DNA of 64,000 nucleotides, taken from assembly GCF_014204415.1 (NCBI RefSeq), contig NZ_JACHLE010000005.1, forward strand, positions 238,670-302,669, written 5' to 3'. The notes beneath the pieces are model-generated. The model was given only the letters and a program-made list of their open reading frames with translations, was not told the origin of the DNA and made no database searches. The stretch comes from Chryseobacterium defluvii (lineage in GTDB: Bacteria > Bacteroidota > Bacteroidia > Flavobacteriales > Weeksellaceae). Positions 52,538-62,900 of this stretch are shown piece by piece (within the stretch, counting starts at the first letter, position 1; the number at the start of each line of letters is the position of its first letter). Both the position numbers and the translations under genes were made by a program.

Positions 52538-55534
52538 TTAAAACTCAAATTCTCCTATCAATATTCCTTTCTTTTTTTCTTCTCCGAATTCTTTCTGATT
52601 CTGAAATACAACTATTTTTCTTTCCTGCCTTCCGGTGGCATAATTAATATAAACCTCAGCCATGATCGCTGTGGGCCCTGCTATGCTTACCTGGTTTTCA
52701 CCGAAAAAATTGGTCTGGATCTGGTATTTTCCTTTTATTGCTTTTTTCAGCAGAAACTGTTCCGGCCCGAAGCCATCGGTAAAATCATTGCTCATTCTTC
52801 CTCCGATCTTAGTTTCATTATGGGAATAGTCGCAAAGTTCTTTATTCGGGTCTGTAATCCACAGATCGATATCCGTATTATCTTTATTCCAGTTAATCAC
52901 CACTCTGATGTTTACGGGCAGGTCTGCAATTAATTTAGGATTGATATTTTTCAGATCAAGCTTATTTCTGTGGCTGCTGATCAGCTGGTTCATTTCCATG
53001 ATCACCGTTTCTTCAATCCCGTCATCCCGGTCGGCCAGCTCATGGGTATAAGATTGGGTAAGAACTTTATACAAATTATCCAATGCTGCCTGATACTGCT
53101 GATTATCCTGTAATGCCAATGCATAATCCCTGTAACTTTGAGGATCAAAAGGCCTCCATTCCAATACTTTCTGAGCTGCCCAAAGCTCTTTATCGTAAAC
53201 TTCCGCATGCTTTAATTTGTATGCCAGTAATTTATATAATTCTTCGTTTTCAATATCCAGGTCTGCAATGGAACTTAATACTTTCAGTCCCGTTTTTTTA
53301 TCATTATAATTAAAAAGCAGCTGGGAAATATCAAAATAATACTGCGGAAGGCCTGCGTAGTCTTTCCTGTATCTGAGGTAGGCCTGATAAATAGCTTCAG
53401 GGGTTTTAGCAGATTCAAAAAGCTTCATATACTCGGCACTTGATCTGATATCAACCGTCGTGATTTTCCCTCTTCTCACAACGACATCTGAAATTTCTTT
53501 TGTCTTTACGGAATCCACCTGTCTTCCGGAAACCGAAACTCCGGCTGCTCTTCCCTCAAGCTCCTGAACTACCATGGGAGAAGCTACTGCCTGCATGTCT
53601 GATGATTTTACCACAGGAGGATCAGGAGGAGATTCCACAGAAGCAGATGCTCTTGGTGTATTTATCTGAGATCCATAGCCCAATAGTACAACTTCTTCAA
53701 TTCTTGTATTCCTGCCTGAAGAATCGCTATCATAATATGGCAGTTCCCTGTATACCTCTTTCTTATTTTTATAATCTGTATTCCACCATTTTTTCAGGCT
53801 TTCTGCCATGCTTTCTGCATCATCCATCAGGTCTTCTGTCCATTCGTCTTTTTCTTCTTTCCTGTCTTTTATTATTTCATCGTATGCAACACGCAATTCT
53901 GCAGGCGGAATAATATTATACCGGACATAATCTCCTACATTCTCCAGCACCATTAAGCTCATATTATTACTTACCAATCCATATTTCCTGCTCAGATCCC
54001 TGATCTCATTTTTATTCTGCTTTTCAAAAATCTCAAGCTCATTCAGTTTTTTCTGAGCCCAAAACTGTGAGATCTGCCATCCTTCTACAGCTTGTTGGTC
54101 TATATCCAGAAAAACGGTTCTTACTTCAGTGACCTCATCTCCATAACCGAATAAAGCTTTTACACTTGTCCGGCTGCCTTTTAAGATTCCTGTTAACACA
54201 AAATCTTGTGAAATAGTTTGTGTTAAAGAAGGGTAAACTTCCGTCAATGAGGCATTATTTTCAATTCCTATAAATTTCAAAGGCTGGTATAATAGTTTTC
54301 TTACCTCGTTTTCGGGCTTACTTTCATTTAAATTTAAAAACTCGCCTCCCGTTTTACTGCTGATAAACTTCAGCTGATTAAAATTCACATTATTGGATGA
54401 AGAAATGGTATATATCGGTTTTTTCCAAACCAGATCCAGGTCTCCAAAAGAAGAGAGCCCGTCTGTAAAGAATAAGACTTCATCTTCTTTTAAGGATTTT
54501 AGCTTTCCGAAATCTGTTCCTCCGTCATAGGTAACTGTGGATAAATAGGCTTTTAGATCATTCCAGTTGCCGTTATTTATTTTAAAGCTTTTCCCTTCAT
54601 CAAATGTGTTACTGATGAAGTAGGTTTTTACCGTAAGATTTTTGTTGATTTTAAAATATTCTTCCAGCAGAGCCCATTCTTTGGTATGGTCGCGTTTTAA
54701 TCCACTTAAAGAATTATCCCAGACGATCGCTAATCTGCCGGGCAGTTTTTTTTCTCTTTCTTTCGGATCAATTCTCATATTTGTAAGGAAATATGCCGAA
54801 TTTCCTGAATTTTTCTGCAATAATACATTCTGGTCTGAACTACTTTGAGGAAAGCTGATCTTTAAATTGTTTGACGGTTTATATTTTGTTTTATGGGTTT
54901 CTGCAATCCATGCATTTCCTTTCTTCACAAAATCAAAGCTTCCATCAGGTTTTTCTTCAAGCTGAGGTGACAGGGTATTTTGAAAAACACTGGTTTTAAT
55001 ACTGAACTCAGGGATCTCAGATGAGTAGTTCAGGGGTAAAAAATACAGATAGTTGCTGCCTGCCTTTTTCAATTCGTAATTATAGGTAATCTGTACTATT
55101 CTCTCTCCTCCGTTTGCATTGATGGGATAAATTCTGGTACGGAAGTTATTGCCTTCCACTTTTTCTAAAATACCGGGATCTATGTTTCGTTTTTCAATGG
55201 TTTCAAAAACTTCTTTGGCTCTCTCTTTTTCCACAGGAACGGCATCCCTCAGTTTACCATTGATATCAAGGGCATAGCCACTTACATTCACTCCTTCAGG
55301 CAAAGGAAAGGTCAGCCGCCCTTCCATCAGCCGGTTTGAATTGTTTCTGAAAACCATGGTCACCACATTGGTGGAAATTCCGCCGGTAATTTTGGTCTCA
55401 ACACTAAGCTTCTGAAGAATGACCTGACTGTTTTTATCAAATCCTCCTTTCTGATCAGCTACCTCAATCACCGGGATCTGCGCCCGGAACAAAACTGAAA
55501 GAAACAACAGGAACGGGATATACAAGCTTTTCAT
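52538..55534 (-). CDS. VIT and VWA domain secreted protein with DUF2135 C-terminus
   Basis: A 998-residue exported protein (signal MKSLYIPFLLFLSVLFRAQ). Residues about 35-165 are a VIT domain (GGISTNVVTMVFRNNSNRLMEGRLTFPLPEGVNVSGY). Residues about 265-420 resemble a von Willebrand A domain (RLAIVWDNSLSG, FFTDGLSS). A middle low-complexity region (about 620-690) contains VVLLGYGSQINTPRAS and ELEGRAAGVSVSG, similar to the plug motifs of SusC-like receptors. A TPR-like helical part follows, and the end is a DUF2135/YfaP beta domain (NKDNTDIDLWITDPNKELC). Probably cell-envelope located; function unknown. Confidence 0.88.
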   Translation of the reverse strand: MKSLYIPFLLFLSVLFRAQIPVIEVADQKGGFDKNSQVILQKLSVETKITGGISTNVVTMVFRNNSNRLMEGRLTFPLPEGVNVSGYALDINGKLRDAVPVEKERAKEVFETIEKRNIDPGILEKVEGNNFRTRIYPINANGGERIVQITYNYELKKAGSNYLYFLPLNYSSEIPEFSIKTSVFQNTLSPQLEEKPDGSFDFVKKGNAWIAETHKTKYKPSNNLKISFPQSSSDQNVLLQKNSGNSAYFLTNMRIDPKEREKKLPGRLAIVWDNSLSGLKRDHTKEWALLEEYFKINKNLTVKTYFISNTFDEGKSFKINNGNWNDLKAYLSTVTYDGGTDFGKLKSLKEDEVLFFTDGLSSFGDLDLVWKKPIYTISSSNNVNFNQLKFISSKTGGEFLNLNESKPENEVRKLLYQPLKFIGIENNASLTEVYPSLTQTISQDFVLTGILKGSRTSVKALFGYGDEVTEVRTVFLDIDQQAVEGWQISQFWAQKKLNELEIFEKQNKNEIRDLSRKYGLVSNNMSLMVLENVGDYVRYNIIPPAELRVAYDEIIKDRKEEKDEWTEDLMDDAESMAESLKKWWNTDYKNKKEVYRELPYYDSDSSGRNTRIEEVVLLGYGSQINTPRASASVESPPDPPVVKSSDMQAVASPMVVQELEGRAAGVSVSGRQVDSVKTKEISDVVVRRGKITTVDIRSSAEYMKLFESAKTPEAIYQAYLRYRKDYAGLPQYYFDISQLLFNYNDKKTGLKVLSSIADLDIENEELYKLLAYKLKHAEVYDKELWAAQKVLEWRPFDPQSYRDYALALQDNQQYQAALDNLYKVLTQSYTHELADRDDGIEETVIMEMNQLISSHRNKLDLKNINPKLIADLPVNIRVVINWNKDNTDIDLWITDPNKELCDYSHNETKIGGRMSNDFTDGFGPEQFLLKKAIKGKYQIQTNFFGENQVSIAGPTAIMAEVYINYATGRQERKIVVFQNQKEFGEEKKKGILIGEFEF

Positions 55535-55754
55535 ACGATCTTTATTTTTTAACAGGTTATATCTATAAAGATGCAGGAAGTAAGCAAAAGGTTGGAAAAT
55601 GATTAAAAAATTTATAAAAAAGAAGAAATTTATAGTGTATTATCAGTTCTTCAGCAATAAAAATCATACTATTTTTTTGATCTCTTCACAATTAAATAAA
55701 AATCCCCAATCAAAAAATTCGAATGGGGATATATAAATTAAATCTTATACTTTT

Positions 55755-56282
55755 CTAGGGTTTCCAAAATGTCCATACTTTTCCGTTATATACGGCTAAC
55801 ATTTTGTTGTCCGTATCATAAACCAGCATTCCTGCACTTGGATTTATGATATTCAGATGCGGGCTTGCCACTTTGGGTAATATCATGGCCTTATCTTCGT
55901 CAGCAAGTACTAATATCCCTTTGGTAGTATTGTCGGGATTTCCGGTTGAAACAATTGATACTTTTGCACCCGGCTGCTCTGTTTTGTCATTCCCCTGAAT
56001 ACTCAAATCCGCTGTTCCTGTAGGATCTACACTTAGATCAAACCAGGTATCGGTATCCTTCAGATATTTAACCTTAAAATCCGTTGCATCGTAGATGATG
56101 GTTCCATTTTCAACAATTCCCGACTTGTCTGTAACATACGGAAGCACCATTCCCTTATTTTCATCATCTCCAAACTCCAGAGATACGGAAATATTAGTAA
56201 TATCGCTCTTTCCTATTGCAACCTGTGACCTGACATTCATGCTGATCATTACTATTACTGGTATTATTATTTTTTTTATCAT
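55755..56282 (-). CDS. small secreted protein (surface-locus hypothetical)
   Basis: A 175-residue secreted protein starting at 56282 (MIKKIIIPVIVMISMNVRSQ is the signal; a frame is open to 56315). Repeated motifs GMVLPYVTDKSG and AMILPKVASPHLNIINP and the C-terminal GMLVYDTDNKMLAVYNGKVWTFW resemble the tail of the giant GEVED-type protein next door (GMLVYDTTNKCLKMY). No catalytic motif. It is the last gene of a three-gene minus-strand set with the 56319 and 56933 genes. Confidence 0.75.
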   Translation of the reverse strand: MIKKIIIPVIVMISMNVRSQVAIGKSDITNISVSLEFGDDENKGMVLPYVTDKSGIVENGTIIYDATDFKVKYLKDTDTWFDLSVDPTGTADLSIQGNDKTEQPGAKVSIVSTGNPDNTTKGILVLADEDKAMILPKVASPHLNIINPSAGMLVYDTDNKMLAVYNGKVWTFWKP

Positions 56283-56318
56283 ATTCAATATTATTTTAAT
56301 CAGATAAAGAAACATGTA

Positions 56319-56852
56319 TTAATGATTTTCGGAAAATTCCATTAGCTCAGGGTCTGTATAGCGGACCGACAGGTAATTCTTCCTTTCGATATCATTATTA
56401 TTCATACTTTGATCATCTACTCTACTAAAACTTAATATATCGTCTTTCTTAAGCTGTATCTGAAAACGATATACCCCCTGCGGTGATAAACTTCCCTGCT
56501 CTGACCGGAAAATTTCTTTGCCATTCAGGTTAACCGAATAGTAGGCCTGCCCGGCCTTTACGGCTTCTTTACTTATTCCTGAAGAGATATTTATTCTATA
56601 TATTCCATCTTTATTTATGGTCATTTCATTATTGTTCATAGAAACTTCATTTTTATTTTCTCCTTCAATAATGGAATTTGAAAAGAATATCATTCTTTTA
56701 TCCATTCCTGTTTCCATAAAACCTCTTCCTTCAAAAGAATATATAGGGTTTTTATCTATAACGGCTTCTTTCCGTTGTGAATAAGCCGGGCTAAAAATCA
56801 TCAGTAAAAGGAGTAAAGCCGGAATTTTTATGTGTATTATTACTTTTTTCAT
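56319..56852 (-). CDS. secreted hypothetical protein
   Basis: A 177-residue exported protein starting at the Met at 56852 (MKKVIIHIKIPALLLLLMIFSPAYSQ is the signal); the frame reaches 56918 but that start is unlikely. The mature part is beta-rich and Asn-rich (MTINKDGIYRINISSGIS, AYYSVNLNGKEIFRSE, GVYRFQIQLKKDDILSFSRVD), like a C1q/TNF-like or carbohydrate-binding jelly roll. It lies between the giant GEVED-type gene and another small secreted gene, so all three may form one surface structure. Confidence 0.7.
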   Translation of the reverse strand: MKKVIIHIKIPALLLLLMIFSPAYSQRKEAVIDKNPIYSFEGRGFMETGMDKRMIFFSNSIIEGENKNEVSMNNNEMTINKDGIYRINISSGISKEAVKAGQAYYSVNLNGKEIFRSEQGSLSPQGVYRFQIQLKKDDILSFSRVDDQSMNNNDIERKNYLSVRYTDPELMEFSENH

Positions 56853-56932
56853 TTTTATGAATTTTAACTTGTAAATTTTGGATAAAGACAACAGAAAAAA
56901 TCTGTTGCCATTATCCATTATTTAAACTTTAA

Positions 56933-59900
56933 TTATTCAGGACATGCCTGTGTACTGATACAATACCATCCTAATGGCCCACCATCTTTAGAGGTGTACA
57001 TCTTGAGGCATTTATTTGTTGTATCGTATACCAACATCCCTTCCACAAAATTAGCAGCCGGAATTCCCACCGGATTTCCTGAACCATCAAAAGCTATTCT
57101 ATTCGGAACAAACCCTTTTGTTTTAGATTCCAGTACAAGCCATGCACCTTTACGTACAGCCGGCCAGTTATCTGATATCGAATGGGCCCTGTCTAAAGAT
57201 GTAATACCGACTTTGCTAATTAATGCTTCTCCTTCCGTTCCTGTTGCTCCTGATTCGTAACAATATTCTTCACAGTCAGGATTCCAGTCAACAAAATAAT
57301 CTTCTACTTCCCCATCCGGAGCAGCCAAGAAACTACGCTCGTCCGCAGCAGTAGCAGTATCATCTGTAAGTTGCTCACTGGTAAGGCGCAAACGTACAAA
57401 GCTTCTCACAGTACCAGTACCACATATTTCAGGATTATCTGCCCATGTAAGCGCTATGCTTTGTTGCGTTGCAGATGCCGGAACATTTTGTACAACAGCT
57501 TCTTCCGGTTCAAAGGTTCCGTTATAGTTCCAGTCGATAAACCCGTACAGATATGCCGTTTCTCCTGTATTATTGGTAAGAGGTACATTCAATGTATAAG
57601 ATGTTCCTGCTGTTTTTACAGGCAGTGTTCCTGTAAACGCATCTTCGTCATCAGGTACTCCTTCATTATCATCTCCCAACGCATCATTACTGCTTCCTGT
57701 AACGGTAAACTGTGGTCCGTCTTCGCTGTCAGGGGCATTATTACCTAATTTAAGAGGATTTTCATCTGCCGTGTATAAAATCTCATGAGATGCTTTATCA
57801 TTTATACCTCCAAGATTATAGTTGTCATCCAGATCTCCGTAATCAAGTAACTTATTACCGCACACCTGGCCGATTGCAGGAGTGAGCTCAAAATTATATT
57901 CCGTAGGGGTCGCTGTACATCCGCTACATCCATCACTACCGTCTATAGTATGCCCTACATATCCAAATCTCTCACTACCTGATCGTACGGCAACCGAAAT
58001 ATGTCCACCTGCTTCTACATACATCATATTACCATCCAGCGTTTTCGTTCCTCCCATGTCGGTCACAGCCGTCAGTATGCTTGTACTGGTAGGACTTACC
58101 ACTCCACTTCTGGAACCTGCATTGGAACCTGTACTATAGATTCTTTTGTCTTCTGTAATTACGCTGAACAGCGTCCCTTCTGTATTGTCATGGTTACTTG
58201 CAGAGATCCATCGTACAGCAGGGATTGGTTTTGAAACATCTGCCTGATTTCCTGCTGCATTAGGCTCCTCATTCACCCAATTAACAGTACGCCATGTGGT
58301 GGAATTAATTGTATTTCCTAGTCCTAACTGTCCATTGCTGTTATATCCTAATACAATTGCTTTTCCGGCACTATCTCTAAGGAAATATGACGTGGCTGCA
58401 AAGTTTGCAATATCCTGCTGCTTCACAGGAAGACTGATACCCGAAGGGGTTGTCATTTTGGTAGCATAATTCTTATTAGAAGCCGGCTGCCCGTCTCCTA
58501 AAAATACATTGGTACCCCATGTATAGAATTCGTTACCATCCGTGGCTATGGCAGATGCTCCTGCTGAACGCACATCTTTCATTCCGGTAAGAGGAACTCC
58601 CGCAGATGTCATCACCTGATGCCATCCTGCTGTGGTTATATTTCCGTCTCCCTGTACATCACTTCCTATTGTATTGGAATACACCCATACTTCTCCTGTT
58701 TTAGTCAGAAGCATCAATGACCCCACATAGGCAGAAGAAAGCCCTGCATCCATCATGCTTATAGTTGCAGCTCCAATTCCGGCTGGTAATGCTACCTGCC
58801 TGAAAGCCGTACCTCCGGAAAATACTACAGGGCTACCACTTGCATTAGCATTTCCCTGACCCCATACATATAATCCTCCGGATGCAAGCAACATATACTG
58901 GTGATCCCATGCATTAGAAGCTCCTGTTGCCAACAACGGAACTCCTGAATAATTGTACCCGTTTGCCTGAATTACTTTTACAGGAGTCATCTGATCTCCC
59001 CCACTTGGAGCAGCACTGTTACCAAAAACCAGAAAATCTCCGTTCTTTAGCTTCACAATGTTACCGTGGAAAAGAGCTTGTAAAGGATCCATCACTCCCA
59101 AACGGTCATCATCGTTGGTACATTTTATAGTGTCGGTTGTATTTGGTACTGCCGGCAGATAGTAATCCTCCACTTCTCCATTTACAGGTGTAGCATAAGC
59201 TCCTGTATTTAATCCGTCTCCTATGGAGCGTTCATCTACATTATCTGTAGAAGTGTTATCTGTAAGCGCAGTATTCGCCAAACGAACCCTCATGTACGTA
59301 TAATTTGCCGTACTTGTATAATTAGGAAGGGCCCAAGTAAGTTTGGAAATATAATCTCCGGAATTCGCAGGCACGTTTGCAGAGGTATATTCATTCGCTG
59401 TAAATCTTCCGTTACCGTCCAAATCAATCCATGCATGCAATGTTGCAGCAGAGGCAAGATTATTTTTCACTTTAATCTGTGTGGCATATTCTGCTCCTGA
59501 ATAAAGTGTAGGCAATGGCAGATCTACTCCATCTTCATCCAATCCGTCTCCGTTGGTTCCATTGTTATCTGCACCAGCGGCTACACTTTGCGGACCGCTT
59601 TCAATATCTGCAATACTTCCAATCATCAAATCCTGATTCCGCAGATGACGGGCAACAATAGTAGCTCCTATGAAGTTTTGTTCAAAATATACAGGAACAT
59701 CTCCATAATCAAGCTGTGTAGTTACAGGTATAACATGATCTTCCACCTCACCATTATAGATGACAGGTGCTGCTTCATATATTCCTGTAGCTGCCCCATC
59801 AGCTAAAGCCCGCTCATCCAGAAGGGTTCCACCGTTATTATTTAATGTTCCTTCTGATAAACGTAATCGTAATTTTAACTGACCCGGACTTCCTGCAACT

Positions 59901-62900
59901 ATATTCTGTGCCGCTGTCCATCCAAGGGTTACATATCCGTTGGTTAAATCAGGGACAGATACAGTCGCAGCTTCTGCTGTCTGGAAAAGTCCATCATTAT
60001 TAAAATCTATCCATCCATAAAGGTTTTTTGAAGATCCTGTACTATTATAGGCCTTTACCCTTACGGAATATGCATATCCTCCGGATCCGTATATAGAAGA
60101 TGCTTCCACGCTGTCTTCATCATCTACTCCTGTCGTATCATCTCCGGTTGCTCCTGCTGATGTTTGCTTGGCTGTTTCCAAATCCGGCAATGCATCTCCA
60201 ATGTACAATGCACTGCTGGCAGCCTGTCTTGCCGGTGCTATAATACCTGTATTGCTTGTATCATAAGTATCTGCAACATCACCATAGTCATAAGTGGCGA
60301 CCACAGGCAATTTATAATCTTCCACTTCTCCGCCAAAAGCTGTTCCATAAATACCGGTACTAAGTCCGTCTCCTATAGAGCGCTCATCAAGCAAAGCATT
60401 GCTGTGATTACCCATCAATGTACTCTCCGATATACGCAAACGCATATACAAATTGTTTACTCCAACAGGAACTGTTGATGATAGGGTGTTTAACCACGAC
60501 AATTGTACTGTCTGCTGTACAGAAGAACTCGGAACGGAGATTGTTGCGACCTCAGAAGATTCAAAATAACCGTTATTGTTAAAATCAATCCATCCGTAAA
60601 GACTTTTGGCAGATCCTGTATTATTGAACACGCTTACATTGGAATAATAGTTTGTTCCTTTGTAAACCGGCATCATTGTAGTAATACCGTCTTCATCAGT
60701 ACCGTCAGCATTAGGACTATTATTATCCGCACCGGAAGCAACCGTATTTGCAGATGCTTCAATATCTGTGGTAGCTCCTAACCTTAAGGCAGAAGATAAT
60801 GACTGTCTTGGTTCTACATTAACCCCGCTTTGGTTCCTTGAGTAATTGGCAGGAGCATCTCCATAGTCGTATATATTATTTACAATATTAAACTGATAGT
60901 CTTCTATTTCTCCTAAAACAGTACTTCCTCCGTAGCTTCGGGTATCAACTAATGCTGTATTTCCACTGTTTGAATTGCTAAGAGTAGAAGCCATCAATCT
61001 TAACCTTACATATGTTTTTCCTGCTGCAAGGACAGCGGCAGAAGCATTGGTAGCAGTCCATGTAAGAGCCAGGTTACCCGTAGCCCCTGCTGCTATTGAA
61101 CTGTTTGTAACAGCAGCCTCATTCCCATTGAATATTCCGTCTCCATTGAAATCTATCCATCCGTAAAGGTATTTGGTACCTGCTGTTTTTGCAAATACAG
61201 GAACACTTACAGTAAACTGACTGCCATTGGTAATGGTAAGCGGTGCCGAAAAAGCATCTTCATCTGATCCGTCCCCATTTGTTCCGTTATTATCTGCTCC
61301 TGCAGCAACACTTTGAGCTCCCAATTCGTAATCTACCCCAGCTCCCATATAAAGATCCGGTACTGAACTGTTAGGCTGGAAAGCAGGATTACCGTTTTCA
61401 TAAGAAGCAGGTGCATCTCCATAATCCCTTACCACCTGTAAAAGATAATCTTCTACTTCGCCAAGAGCCACTACTCCATATGATCCGGTATTCAAACCAT
61501 CACCTATGGCACGCTCATCTACAACTGCGTTCGAACTATCGCCAAAATTATTGACGTCTCCCTCAGACTGAATAAGCCTTACCCTCATGTATACTGCCTC
61601 TGTTGAGGTAGAAATAGCAGAGGTCTGTGCAGCCGTAAACGGTATTTGTACAATATATCCACCCGGAGGGGCTGAGTATGTATAACTTTCACCTGACTCA
61701 AATCTTCCGTTATTATTGAAATCAATCCAGGCAACTAATGTCGCATTGGTCCCTGTATAATTCTTAACTCCTATACTATATCCGTTATCGGCTCCCGGAT
61801 TGATATATAATGGTGTAGAAACTCCGTCTTCATCCGAACCTTCTCCATTGTTGCCATTATTATTTGCCCCCATGGCCACGGAAGCAGGTGCTGCTTCATG
61901 ATCCCAGGTAGTTCCAAGATATAAATAGTTAGTAGCATAATTTCTTGCCGGCTTGAAATTGGCAGGAGCGGTTCCGCTCATATCCATATCATAACTTTCC
62001 GGAGCATCTCCGAAGTCATAAAGATTATTTCCAACCGTGAAACGATAATCTTCAACTTCTCCAAAACCAGGTAAAGTATATACTCCGGTACTTGCTCCGT
62101 CCCCTACAGAACGTTCGTCAATACCTGTGGTACTGGAATTATCTGATCCTGCTGTTGCCGTAAGCCTTATTCTTGCGTATACATTTGTTACCCCGACAGG
62201 AATCTGACTTGTCTGGGCTCCTCTGAACCAGAAATTCACAATGGTTTCTCCTGTAGCTACTGCCTGGTATCCGTTTGTGGTACCTGTAGTTGTAGCGTAA
62301 GCTGCTTCATCAGCCTGGAACTTACCATCATTATCGAAATCGATCCATGCCATAATGTTGGATGCTGTTTTCGCATTTACACTTGTAAAGAAATTAAGCG
62401 GAGCACCTCTCGTAATTACAGATAATCCCAGTCCGTCCTCGTCTGCTCCATCTCCATTGGTTCCATTATTATCAGCTCCTGCTGCTACATTCTGTGCAGA
62501 CTGTTCTTCATCCACAATCATCCCAATGGTATATAACGGATCTGCAATTTGCCTGGCGGGAACGAAAGTACTTGTATTGTTTGTATCATAACCTACAGGT
62601 GCGTCCCCGAAATCGTAACGGTCAACCGATAACTGATAATCTTCTACTTCTCCGAAAGGAGTGGTAAGTGCATTTACTCCATTGGAGTTAGATGTAGCAC
62701 CATTTCCTATACTTCTTTCGTCAATCAGTGCGTTATTCGTTCCTGAGCCAAAATCCAGTAAATTCACATTTGACAATCTCAGTCTCATGTAAATTTTTGT
62801 CGTACCGGATGTGATTGTTGCTGTTTGGGCAGCGTTCCATGTAAGGGCTGAGATCTGCTCTCCTGTTCCTGTTACGTTCACCGTTGCAATCTCACCGGAC

